A stretch of DNA of 64,000 nt, from the NCBI RefSeq assembly GCF_003315635.1, contig NZ_PDCG01000001.1:248001-312000 (forward strand), in the 5' to 3' direction. Both the position numbers and the translations under genes were made by a program. Shown here one piece after another: positions 1-7,994 of the stretch; the stretch's first letter is position 1, and every line of letters begins with the position of its first letter. Source of the stretch: Bifidobacterium aemilianum. GTDB lineage: Bacteria > Actinomycetota > Actinomycetes > Actinomycetales > Bifidobacteriaceae. The notes under the pieces are model-generated. The model worked only from the letters and a program-made list of their open reading frames with translations. It searched no databases and was not told where the DNA came from.

Positions 1-889
1 AGCCGTCCGGTGTCAGCCACTGGGCGTCCGGGCACATGGCCGCCTTCCTCCTGCCGCACGGGTACCCGCCGCCCGTGGGGGTCCCGCAGCCGTGGACCTT
101 GGTCACGGTCTGCAGCTTCCAGTCGACCGCGTACACGCCAGTCCTCATGTTGAGGCTGTCCCAGGTCGCCCCAAGTATCTCGCCCTGCCTCATGCCCGTC
201 AGGAGCCGCCACCACCAGATGGTGCCCTCCACAACCGGCATATGTGAGGACACGTCGAGCATGGCCCTCAGCTCGGGCACGCTGAACGCGCTGCGCCCCT
301 CCCCCTGGTCCTTGCGGCTTGGGGTCCTGACGGCCAGGACGGGGTTGGAGGGTATGAGACGGTCGGCCCAGGCGGCCTGCATGATCTGGTTCAAACAGGT
401 GCGGATCTGCCGTTTCAGGCTCAGGCCCGCCGGACCCTTGGGGTTGCCTTTCTGGTCGTAGGCCTGGGCGTTTTCGAGGATGCGGCGTACGGTGCTGGGC
501 ACGATCTTGGCCAGGCTGGTGCCTGCGTACCGGTCCAGGTGGCGGTCGATGACGGTGCGGTACATCTCGATGGTCTTGGGGTCCGCCTCGTGCGCCTTGT
601 GCTCCAACCACTGATGGGCGTACTCACCCAGTCTCACGTCAGCCTGGCCGACAGCTCCGGTGGCCGCGTACTCCTCACGGGCGGCCTTGAGCTTGGCCTT
701 CACCTCGGCGCTGGTCGTGCCGGTGAGGGTCTTGCGGATGCGTCTGCCCGCCGAGTCGTAGCCGAGGTCGACCCGGGCCATCCAGCGTTGGCTGCGCTTG
801 GTGACGGTCCGCCCGTCCTTGCCTTTGACCTTGTAGGTGTGCCAGTACGTGTATGGCTTGGCCGCACCGGTCGCCCTCCGCTTCGGCAT
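1..889 (-). CDS. Tyrosine-family site-specific integrase, 3' end outside window
   Basis: The frame is open from an ATG at 889 to the left edge (296 codons seen), preceded by a strong AGGAGGT ribosome site. The N-terminal part, with GRTVTKRSQRWMARVDLGYD, looks like an AP2-like integrase arm-binding domain. It is followed by a SAM-like core-binding domain (about residues 85-165) and the start of the catalytic domain. LLTGMRQGEILGATWD carries the first catalytic arginine; the H-x-x-R and tyrosine motifs would lie beyond base 1. The gene reads away from a tRNA-His fragment 150 bp upstream, as expected for an integrase at the end of an integrated element. Family call is firm; the type of element (prophage or ICE) cannot be told here. 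Confidence 0.9.
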   Translation of the reverse strand, partial: MPKRRATGAAKPYTYWHTYKVKGKDGRTVTKRSQRWMARVDLGYDSAGRRIRKTLTGTTSAEVKAKLKAAREEYAATGAVGQADVRLGEYAHQWLEHKAHEADPKTIEMYRTVIDRHLDRYAGTSLAKIVPSTVRRILENAQAYDQKGNPKGPAGLSLKRQIRTCLNQIMQAAWADRLIPSNPVLAVRTPSRKDQGEGRSAFSVPELRAMLDVSSHMPVVEGTIWWWRLLTGMRQGEILGATWDSLNMRTGVYAVDWKLQTVTKVHGCGTPTGGGYPCGRRKAAMCPDAQWLTPDG

Positions 890-910
890 CGCTACCTCCT
901 GAACAAAAAT

Positions 911-932
911 GTGTGACCCATGTGTGACCCAT
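911..932. repeat. Tandem 11-bp repeat upstream of the integrase
   Basis: GTGTGACCCAT occurs twice head to tail, 22 bp upstream of the integrase start. It is followed by CCTATC (933), GATAGG (946) and CCTATC (955), which form overlapping dyads. Short direct repeats beside an att core are typical of integrase arm-binding sites, but these could equally be operators for the integrase promoter. Confidence 0.6.
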
Positions 933-1040
933 CCTATCGCGTATTGATAGGGTTCCTATCGGATGCCGATAAGGCTGTAAACGTTGGAATCAAGCCATTC
1001 CTGACATATACATCCTAGCAGGAAAAACACGGTTCACATA

Positions 1041-1086
1041 ATTGTGGTTCAGGAGGTCGCGCGTTCGAGCCGCGTTAGCCACCCCA
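1041..1086 (+). other. Attachment site: 3' fragment of tRNA-His (GTG)
   Basis: The segment matches the 3' half of a tRNA-His: anticodon GTG (1044-1046) in its loop, variable region, T arm GCGCG-TTCGAGC-CGCGT (1059-1075), acceptor strand TAGCCAC (1076-1082), discriminator C and CCA (1084-1086). A C at the discriminator position is the tRNA-His identity base. The 5' half (D arm and 5' acceptor strand) is absent from the bases before it, so this is not a working tRNA gene. It is the copied 3' end left at one end of an element that integrated into tRNA-His; the intact gene should lie at the other end, left of this window. Confidence 0.8.
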
Positions 1087-1090
1087 GACC

Positions 1091-1124
1091 AAACCCCTAC
1101 TCCCACAAGGCGAGCAGGGGTTTT
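1091..1124 (+). terminator. Rho-independent terminator behind the tRNA fragment
   Basis: AAACCCCT (1091-1098) pairs with AGGGGTTT (1116-1123), with CTC/GAG continuing inside after one mismatch, and a T run follows. It sits 5 bp after the CCA end, where the terminator of a tRNA gene would be, and was probably part of the duplicated attachment segment or the original tRNA-His locus. Confidence 0.7.
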
Positions 1125-1157
1125 GCAAAGCTGGAATCAGAGCACTCAGCCCAAGAC

Positions 1158-1179
1158 TTGTGTGCCATTTGTGTGCCAT
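1158..1179. repeat. Second tandem 11-bp repeat, right of the att site
   Basis: TTGTGTGCCAT is repeated head to tail. It resembles the GTGTGACCCAT pair at 911-932 on the other side of the tRNA fragment. The remaining bases up to 1359 hold no gene that I can support. Confidence 0.55.
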
Positions 1180-1359
1180 AATTCCCAAAACCAAATCCGC
1201 AGTGTGTCACATGCACCTGCACTTGCGGCCCCATCAATCCGAAGGACCAACCTGCACCGGCTTGAATCGGAGAGGCTGTGGAAGCACAAATTGGGCGATG
1301 GCGGCAGGTCAGGCGGAACTAACCAGGCCAACCGCCCGGCACGGCAGTGGCCTGCACCG

Positions 1360-1893
1360 TCACCAATTGGCGGCGGCCGTGTCCAGCATCATACGCACCG
1401 CCTGCTCGGTCGCATTGATGAGCTGTGTGCTATCCATGCCGAGATCCTTACGAAGCACATGATCGCTGTCTGCTACCACGGATGGCTGCCTGTTGCACAA
1501 ATAGACCGTGGTTACCGATGTGCTTGTGCCATCGCTTACTCCCACATCGGCGGCTTGACCGATGAATGCATCCGATGAGATTCCTTCATCATGATTATAG
1601 GGGGCCTTGACCATGAACACGAGTCCTCTGAACCTGATCAGAATCGGAAACTTCATGTTTCCCTGTTCATGGTCTGCAAGCACGGTGATGAGCTTGTCAC
1701 CGGCCCCGTCGAAGACGTGCTCGACCTGGTCGGGGCCGGCCTTGAAGAGCACATCGAGCTGTGAGCACTGGTCCCGGTCATGAAGCTGGTGGATGGGCAG
1801 CGACCAATGATGGGCCACCCCCAGCACCAGTGCCAGGATGAGCACGATAGCCGGGACTTTACCCTTCAATGAACGCCGTGGCGGTTCCTTCAT
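1360..1893 (-). CDS. Membrane-anchored protein of unknown function
   Basis: A 177-residue protein with a short basic N-terminus, one hydrophobic segment (about residues 13-29, VPAIVLILALVLGVAHHW) and an extracytoplasmic soluble part with no motif I recognise. Its ATG overlaps the stop of the preceding decayed channel gene by four bases (ATGA), so the two were once translationally coupled. It reads intact although its neighbour is damaged. It could be a channel-associated or regulatory partner, but that is inference only. No clear terminator follows it. Confidence 0.55.
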   Translation of the reverse strand: MKEPPRRSLKGKVPAIVLILALVLGVAHHWSLPIHQLHDRDQCSQLDVLFKAGPDQVEHVFDGAGDKLITVLADHEQGNMKFPILIRFRGLVFMVKAPYNHDEGISSDAFIGQAADVGVSDGTSTSVTTVYLCNRQPSVVADSDHVLRKDLGMDSTQLINATEQAVRMMLDTAAANW

Positions 1894-2419
1894 CTGCCAC
1901 GATCCTTCCCCAACGTGTCGAAGAAGCGCCGCTCGGCCTCCCGCACATCATCCCCTGCCTTCATGGGGGTGCCCCTGAGGAGCTCGGCCAGGGCCTTCGT
2001 GTCCCTGATCATCTGGTTGCCCAGGGGTGCATCCATGACCGCCAAGGCGCCGATCAGCACCAGCATGACCACGGAAGCGGCCACATACATAACAATGCGG
2101 CCCCTTAAAGCAATGCCACCCGTCCGGCGGAGGGCGTTCAAAGCCGTCAAAACCCGAAGCACCAGAATCGGTCGGATCATGGGAAGCTGCACGACCGCCA
2201 AATCGAAAAGATGACGCTTGAACCAATCCCACTTCCTGGGAGCCAGCAGAGTGGGTACAAGATAGTCGACCGCGAACACGCCCAGAGGACATTCATCATC
2301 CCATTGGCCAGAACATCCCATATTCCCGTTGATTCCCCAGTATCTGCCAGGCATAGACCAGGATGAACAGGACCGGCAACCCCGTCAATGGCCACTCTGT
2401 GGCCCTCTCCCACCCTCAA
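1890..2419 (-). pseudogene. Decayed voltage-gated-type ion channel
   Basis: Three frames together spell a Kch-type channel. The first transmembrane segment, TEWPLTGLPVLFILVYAWQI, lies in one frame near 2340-2400 and is closed by two adjacent stops. GIWDVLANGMMNVLW follows in a second frame. FAVDYLVPTLLAPRKWDWF, an S4-like stretch and a further hydrophobic segment follow in a third frame that runs to the stop at 1890. The selectivity-filter pore (T-V-G-Y-G) expected after ALAVMDA is missing; the frame passes straight to a hydrophilic tail. Two frameshifts plus loss of the pore make a working channel very unlikely. A truncated 154-residue product from an ATG at 2354 remains open. Confidence 0.7.
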
Positions 2420-2513
2420 GCTTCACACTCAGATAGTACAACCCTCCATCCGATGGACTGACCCCACCCGGCGGTAGCATGCCCAGGTACACGTTGAAGT
2501 TCAAGGAGAAACA

Positions 2514-3374
2514 ATGAAGAGGAAAGCGTTCGTACGCTTTACGCTGCTGCCATGTCTGGCAACCATCCTGCTCGTACTGCCCACAGGCCCCTCGGCACAA
2601 GCCGCCGATGCCGACACGGCTGAAAAGATCCTGCAAACGATTCCGGTCAAGGGACGGGCCCCCAAAACGGGATACGCCCGTTCCCAGTTCGGTCAGGCAT
2701 GGAAAGATGTCGACAAGAACGGCTGTGACACACGCAACGATATTCTCAACAGGGAACTGACTGATAAGAAATTCAAGCCCGGCACGCATGACTGCAAAGT
2801 CATATCCGGAACACTCGCCGACCCTTACACGGGTAAGACCATCACCTTCAAGCAGGGGAAGAAGACCTCCAGCGCAGTTCAGATCGACCATGTAGTTGCC
2901 TTGTCGAACGCCTGGCAGACCGGAGGGCAGAAGCTTTCAAGCGAGCGGCGCGAACAATTCGCCAATGATCCCTACAATCTTCTGGCGGTGGACGGGCCAT
3001 CCAACCAAAAGAAGAAAGACGGCGATGCGGCAACCTGGCTGCCGAAGAACAAGCAATACCGTTGCGACTATGTGGCCCGGCAGATCGGCGTGAAAAAGAA
3101 GTATGATCTGTGGGTCACCAAGGCAGAGAAAAAAGCCATGAGCAGCACTCTGGAATTCTGCCCGTCACAGTCAATCCCCCAAGACACTGACGTCGAAAAG
3201 CAAAACACCACTCCCGCACCCGCACCTACTCCGGCACCGGCTCCCGCTCCGGCACCAGCACCGACCCCTGCTCCAGCACCAGCACCCGCACCCGCACCCG
3301 CGCCAGCGCCAGATGGCAATGTCTACTATCAAAATTGCACCGCCGTCCGTGCCACAGGCAAGGCTCCTCTATAA
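2514..3374 (+). CDS. Secreted HNH-type nuclease (DUF1524), C-terminal excalibur domain cut short
   Basis: A 286-residue exported protein with a Sec signal peptide (residues 1-30, cleavage likely after AQA). The core, residues 35-215, is a DUF1524/HNH-like nuclease: IDHVVALSNAW (124-134) gives the catalytic histidine, with N157, N164 and the QKKK stretch behind it. An Ala-Pro spacer (233-266) leads to the start of an excalibur domain, YYQNCTAVRATGKAPL. A TAA at 3372-3374 then stops translation, yet the same frame continues with PGYRPALDRDHDGIACE to a second stop at 3437, which is the rest of a standard excalibur calcium-binding motif. The nuclease core is intact, so a secreted enzyme lacking the wall or calcium-binding tail could still be made. 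AAGGAG lies before the ATG. Confidence 0.85.
   Translation: MKRKAFVRFTLLPCLATILLVLPTGPSAQAADADTAEKILQTIPVKGRAPKTGYARSQFGQAWKDVDKNGCDTRNDILNRELTDKKFKPGTHDCKVISGTLADPYTGKTITFKQGKKTSSAVQIDHVVALSNAWQTGGQKLSSERREQFANDPYNLLAVDGPSNQKKKDGDAATWLPKNKQYRCDYVARQIGVKKKYDLWVTKAEKKAMSSTLEFCPSQSIPQDTDVEKQNTTPAPAPTPAPAPAPAPAPTPAPAPAPAPAPAPAPDGNVYYQNCTAVRATGKAPL
3210..3311 (+). repeat. Ala-Pro low-complexity spacer
   Basis: About 34 residues of alternating Pro with Ala or Thr, encoded by near-repeats of CCGGCACCxGC. This links nuclease and excalibur domains, as in many actinobacterial surface proteins, and may vary in length between strains by slippage. Confidence 0.75.
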
Positions 3375-3600
3375 GCCGGGCAACCTGGCTACCGCCCAGC
3401 CCTCGATCGTGATCACGATGGCATAGCCTGCGAATAGGATACGACAGGTCCTTTTGCACATAGCTAAGCATGCATTCCCGAAGTCGTTAACCATGCCATC
3501 TTCTGCTACGGCACCAGAGGCTGACGACGACCTCTCCCGGCCCCGCTTCGGCGAGGCCTTGGCATAGGTGATGGGTGAGGATGGCCCTCAGCCAGCAGGG

Positions 3601-5486
3601 TCATTCACCGGCACAAACCCGCAACAGCGGAACCTGGCCCCTCATCCAGCGACGGATGAGGGGCCAGGCGATGATACCTAGGCATGTGGCGGCCATGGCC
3701 ACAAGGGTGACGAGGTAGAGGGCACGGACCCAGCCGCTTTGCCAGTGGTTCCACTCGTTGACCAGGACGATGGTGCTGTTGTTTCCACCCAGGATCACCG
3801 TGCCTTTGCCGGAGACTTTATGGACCGACAAACCCGGCCATCCTTCCCTATACGCAGGCCGAGGGGTTCCATATCCGCCATGTCCATGCTCTGCTCGACC
3901 AGATAGTCAACCGGGGGCAGGCGGCCGATCACCGTCCTGGCCTTGCGATTGCTCTCTTGCGCCGGTATGGCCATGAAACCGGCCTGCCGATCATCGGACA
4001 CCTTCTTCCACTCACCCGCCGCCAAATCGGGCGACGGCCAGTCGCCGCCCTTGGTCCGAACGCGGAAATGGCTGGGAGGATACTTCTGAAGTCCCTCCAC
4101 ATTGGTCTCCACGAAGGCATTGATCGGCCTGTCGGGAATTGTCCTCGCCTGGCCTTGGCCTGTGTAGGAGCCCCCGACGAGGTCCCACACTTTGACCTCA
4201 AGGGGGTCTGCCCGGCCTCGCCCGCGGCCTGGGTCAGGGGCACGCGGACGGCGATCTTCCTGCCTTCCATGTACTCCAGATAGGGTGCCATATCGATCCT
4301 GAGCACCCCGGACCGACCGGGGACCAGCTTGGCGGTCTTGACGACCTCGCGGTCGGAAGAGGCTGGATCATCATCGGGGTCACGCACGATCTGGACGGGG
4401 ACCGAACCGTTGACTTTTGCGAAGGCGGCCGATGTCAGGTCATATGCCAACCCACCCATAGGGGCGGAGCTGGGCACCTCCTTGTATATCTCGGCATAGT
4501 AGGCTCCAGGTCCGGAATCCCCCCGAACCTTAGGCCTAATAATCGCCTCTTGGAGGCCCGAACATGCGATTTCAACACACTGCCCCGGGTGGGGTCCTCG
4601 AGGTCGGCCGCCGACGCAGGGGCATAGAGGCTGGGGGTCACCTGCCCCTGACCCATGCGGGCATAGTCATCGCCTCTGCCAATCTGCCGGGGACCGGTCG
4701 CCACCACCATGGGACCGCCGGCATCATCCACTATCAGATAGACCCCAGCAGGGACCATGAGGGTTATCCTTCCGCCCTGCCCCTGCAGACCCGACATGAA
4801 CGGCTTGAGGGTGTGGTCAGCCTGGATGGCCTTCTTGAAATCCCAGTCGATCTACCCCATCAGGGACTGAAAGTTCTCCTGCTGCTGGCTTTCGTAGCAG
4901 GACCCCAAGGAAGACCTGTAGGAACCGCTGGCCAGGGCACCATAGACGAACCGGGCCAGCCGCCGGCAATCAAAGGGCTTATCGGGATCACCGGACTTCC
5001 TGTGCTTGCCTCCCAGAATCATGTCATCCGGTTTACCGCCCACATGGGGATTGAGGAAGGCGGAGACCAGCATATCCCCCAGCCGGTCATCGATCAGACG
5101 TGTATCGGCATAGCTTTTGCCTGCGGATACGCTGACCTTGGTGTACTGCCCAAGCCTGATCAGGTCGAATCGGTGCCCCCGCAGGTCGCCATCGTGGTCA
5201 GCGTAGATCCTGATGGGCAGCTCCGGAGAGAGGACGGGATCGGGAATGGTCCGATCCTCGATGCGAGGGCCATCACTATCTCCCATGTGTATGGTGGCTG
5301 TCAACAGGTAGGCGAGCAACCCCACGGACAGAAGCAGCACGACCAGAACCGGCAGCAAGCCCGCCTCACCTGCGGTGATCTTCCAGCCAGGCTGGAGAAC
5401 CTCAAGACTGCGGGGACTTGACGGCGTGAGCCATCCGCGGAAGACCCTTTACCACCGTCCTTCTTGCCGGGCACCTGCCCTGCCAT
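3601..5486 (-). pseudogene. Decayed two-anchor membrane protein
   Basis: Read from the right, the pieces form one protein. An N-terminal membrane segment (VLVVLLLSVGLLAYLL, about 5353) and a long extracellular domain are stopped by an in-frame TAG at 4852-4854. The same frame goes on with DWDFKKAIQADHTLKPF to about 4525, where a run of six G on the minus strand shifts to the frame of GAYYAEIYKEVPSSAP. A run of five C near 4205 shifts again to VKVWDLVGGSYTGQGQ. A third shift near 3840 leads to SVHKVSGKGTVILGGNN and a C-terminal membrane segment (ALYLVTLVAMAATCLGII). One nonsense codon and three frameshifts mark it as dead. I do not recognise the family. It precedes the nuclease on the other strand and follows a second decayed membrane gene. 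Confidence 0.75.
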
Positions 5487-5539
5487 CCCGGTCTGCTGGC
5501 AGGAACCCCGTCTTGCCTTCTTTCATGCACCCATTGGGA

Positions 5540-6549
5540 TCACACCTCGATATTGAGTTGGGCCACGACCGCCCCCAGGACGGCCGCCTCAGATAGGAGG
5601 ATGACGGCGGAGAACCACTGCCAGGCCGCGTCCTTGCCGATTTTTATGAACGTGACCACCCTCCGAATGTCCACCGGCAGCATATACATCATCAGCGCCA
5701 ACAAGACCAGAGCGGTGACATTCGAATCCAAGGATTGGTAAAGATTGAAGATCAGGAAACGGCAGGCGACCGTTCCAAGGATGATGAGCGGCACGATGGC
5801 AGACAGCCAGGTCAGGGCCCTCCCCCAGAGCCCGCCGCCCACCCGGCCGACCAGGACCGGCTGGCAGATCATCACCCAGGCCAGGATCAGCAAGGCCAAG
5901 ACCCACCGGGGCCAGAAGACCCTCCAGGAATAGAGGAAAACCTGATCGACCATGTTCACAAAGATCACGCCGGACCTGTGGGTGAGGGCGAACAGTATGG
6001 GGTTGGTCAGGGCCGAGCTGAGGAAGGCTCCAAACTAGATGATGAAGTAGGTGCTGAGAAAGTTGAGGAGGAGGTTTCGCTTGGAAACCTGGACCAGAAT
6101 GAGGCAGGCCACCATGGCCAGGGCGGGTGTTGGAAAAATGAGAAGCCCGCGTCACTGTTCATATACACGTTGTCCTTGTATATGCCCATCGGCGCCCGGA
6201 ACCACAGTTCAGTACCTTTGATCCTCATCTCCTTGATCTCGTAGAGGACCTCCAGAGCATCACTGGCGCAGAAGACCGAAAGTGGGACCAGGAACCGTGC
6301 GAGAAGACCGCGAGCGCTGAAGGCCTTGCCTGCACGCTCTCCAGCATTGGGCCCATCGTCATCGGCCACAAGCCGGTCGCTCTCCTGGACCGTCGGCATG
6401 CCAACAAGCATCGTGCCGAAAGTGGCCCCAGTATATCCAAGGACACAGGCACGTACCTCCCCGACATAGACCAAGCGCTCACCCGACTCACGCCCAGCGC
6501 CCAAAAACCCAAGGCGTGGGCTGCAAGCCTCACCACTGTACACACTCAT
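5540..6549 (-). pseudogene. Decayed polytopic membrane protein
   Basis: The left part (5540-5968) encodes four or five hydrophobic segments, including PRWVLALLILAWVMICQPV and ALVLLALMMYMLPVDIRRVV. The same frame extends upstream through FGAFLSSALTNPILFALTHR to an in-frame TAG near 6035, then further through LIFPTPALAMVACLILVQVS. There it connects by a frameshift near 6135 to the N-terminal portion in another frame (LWFRAPMGIYKDNVYMNSDA). At least one stop and one frameshift separate the parts. It lies directly upstream of, and in the same direction as, the decayed gene at 3601-5486, so the two probably formed an operon. Family unknown; the start is uncertain. Confidence 0.65.
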
Positions 6550-6609
6550 CCACCCATGACAGGGAAGGGCACCAAAGTTGCCCCCTGGGCTATAGTCGAA
6601 GAGTCATGT

Positions 6610-6623
6610 CTGATTTCAATCAG
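6610..6623. promoter_or_regulatory. 14-bp palindrome upstream of ugd
   Basis: CTGATT-TC-AATCAG lies 43 bp before the ugd start, inside a wider dyad with ATGT and ACAT arms. It is placed where an operator or an mRNA leader hairpin would be. No regulator is known. Confidence 0.35.
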
Positions 6624-6665
6624 CACATGGCTGGTGAAATATTGTGGTTTATTTAGGGGGGAACC

Positions 6666-7910
6666 ATGAAAATAGCTGTAGCAGGAACAGGGTATGTCGG
6701 CCTATCGGTGGCGGTATTGCTAGCACAGAACAACGAAGTCCATGCAGTAGATATAGTGCAGGAAAAGGTGGCACTCATCAACGATGATGTAAGTCCCATC
6801 AGAGATACGGAGATTTCGACCTTCCTGGCCAACGACAAATCCGGCCGAAAACCATTGAACCTCCACGCAACCACAGACATGGAGCATGCTTATCGAGATG
6901 CCTCATTCGTGGTCATCTCCACACCTACCAATTACGATCCCTCACGCAACTATTTCGACACCTCAAGCGTCGAAGATGCCATCCGCTCCATACGTTCGGT
7001 AAACACCCAGGCATGGATCGTCATCAAGTCGACAGTGCCTGTTGGCTACACCAATCACATCAGACATGCCATGCATGATGACCACATCATATTCTCCCCC
7101 GAATTCCTGAGGGAGAGCAAGGCCCTCTATGACAATCTCCATCCCAGCAGGATAGTAATAGGAACTCCTGAGGATGATTCAGAGGCACATGAAGCGGCAC
7201 GTGTCTTCGGGCAGCTTCTGACTCAGGGGGCCGACCCCGCCGAGCAGGATCGCACCAACCCCGATGGCTCCCAGGGCATACCCATTCTTTTGGTGGGAAC
7301 CACCGAGGCGGAAGCCATCAAGCTCTTTTCCAACTCATACCTGGCCATGCGCATCTCGTACTTCAACGAACTTGACACCTACGCCTTGTCACGGCATCTG
7401 AACAGTCGGGACATCATCAGAGGTGTGGGTATGGATCCACGCATCGGGTCGCATTACAACAACCCCAGCTTCGGCTACGGCGGGTACTGCCTGCCCAAGG
7501 ACAGCAAACAGCTCCTGGCCAACTACGATCAGGTGCCGCAAAAGCTCATTTCTGCCATTGTCGAGTCCAATCAGACCCGCAAAGATTTCATCGCCCAGGA
7601 AATCATCGAGCGTGCCCGGCATCGCACCGACCCCAAGGTGGGGGTCTACCGGCTCATCATGAAGCAGGATTCAGATAACTTCCGCGAATCCGCCATCCAG
7701 GATGTCATCCGCAGGATTACGGAAGCCGGCGTGCCGATCACTATTTTCGAGCCGACCTTTGATGGTCAGGAATTCCTGGGCTGCAAGGTGGTAAGTGATC
7801 TGGAAGAGTTCCTGGAAGCTTCCGACATCATCCTGGCCAACCGTTGGAACAAGGAACTCAGCCCCGCGAAGGACAAGGTCTACACCAGAGACCTCTTCGG
7901 ACTCGACTGA
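6666..7910 (+). CDS. ugd: UDP-glucose 6-dehydrogenase
   Basis: Oxidises UDP-glucose to UDP-glucuronate with NAD, giving an acidic sugar donor for the adjacent polysaccharide. The 414 residues fit the family. The Rossmann start is MKIAVAGTGYVGLSVAVLLA. STPTNYD and KSTVPVGYT are conserved NAD/substrate segments. The catalytic cysteine is in GYGGYCLPKDSK (about residue 277). An AGGGGGG ribosome site stands just upstream. First gene of the + strand part of the exopolysaccharide cluster, followed by flippase and polymerase. Confidence 0.93.
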   Translation: MKIAVAGTGYVGLSVAVLLAQNNEVHAVDIVQEKVALINDDVSPIRDTEISTFLANDKSGRKPLNLHATTDMEHAYRDASFVVISTPTNYDPSRNYFDTSSVEDAIRSIRSVNTQAWIVIKSTVPVGYTNHIRHAMHDDHIIFSPEFLRESKALYDNLHPSRIVIGTPEDDSEAHEAARVFGQLLTQGADPAEQDRTNPDGSQGIPILLVGTTEAEAIKLFSNSYLAMRISYFNELDTYALSRHLNSRDIIRGVGMDPRIGSHYNNPSFGYGGYCLPKDSKQLLANYDQVPQKLISAIVESNQTRKDFIAQEIIERARHRTDPKVGVYRLIMKQDSDNFRESAIQDVIRRITEAGVPITIFEPTFDGQEFLGCKVVSDLEEFLEASDIILANRWNKELSPAKDKVYTRDLFGLD

Positions 7911-7994
7911 TCCTCTACCGAATCAGCGGGGACGGATGGCGAACATCCTCCGTCTCCGCTGCGCCTTCTTACCAAACAAGGGGTCTACTTTCCT

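Noticed and set aside
1042..1578. Open frame on + across the tRNA fragment and terminator
   Set aside because: It runs through the attachment site and a hairpin and opposes the intact gene at 1360-1893.
1890..6549. Frameshifts explained by poor sequence quality
   Set aside because: Very long genes (smc, mprF, DUF4012) are uninterrupted, and several lesions are in-frame stop codons or missing segments rather than single-base slips; isolated homopolymer errors remain possible at 17515 and 63865.
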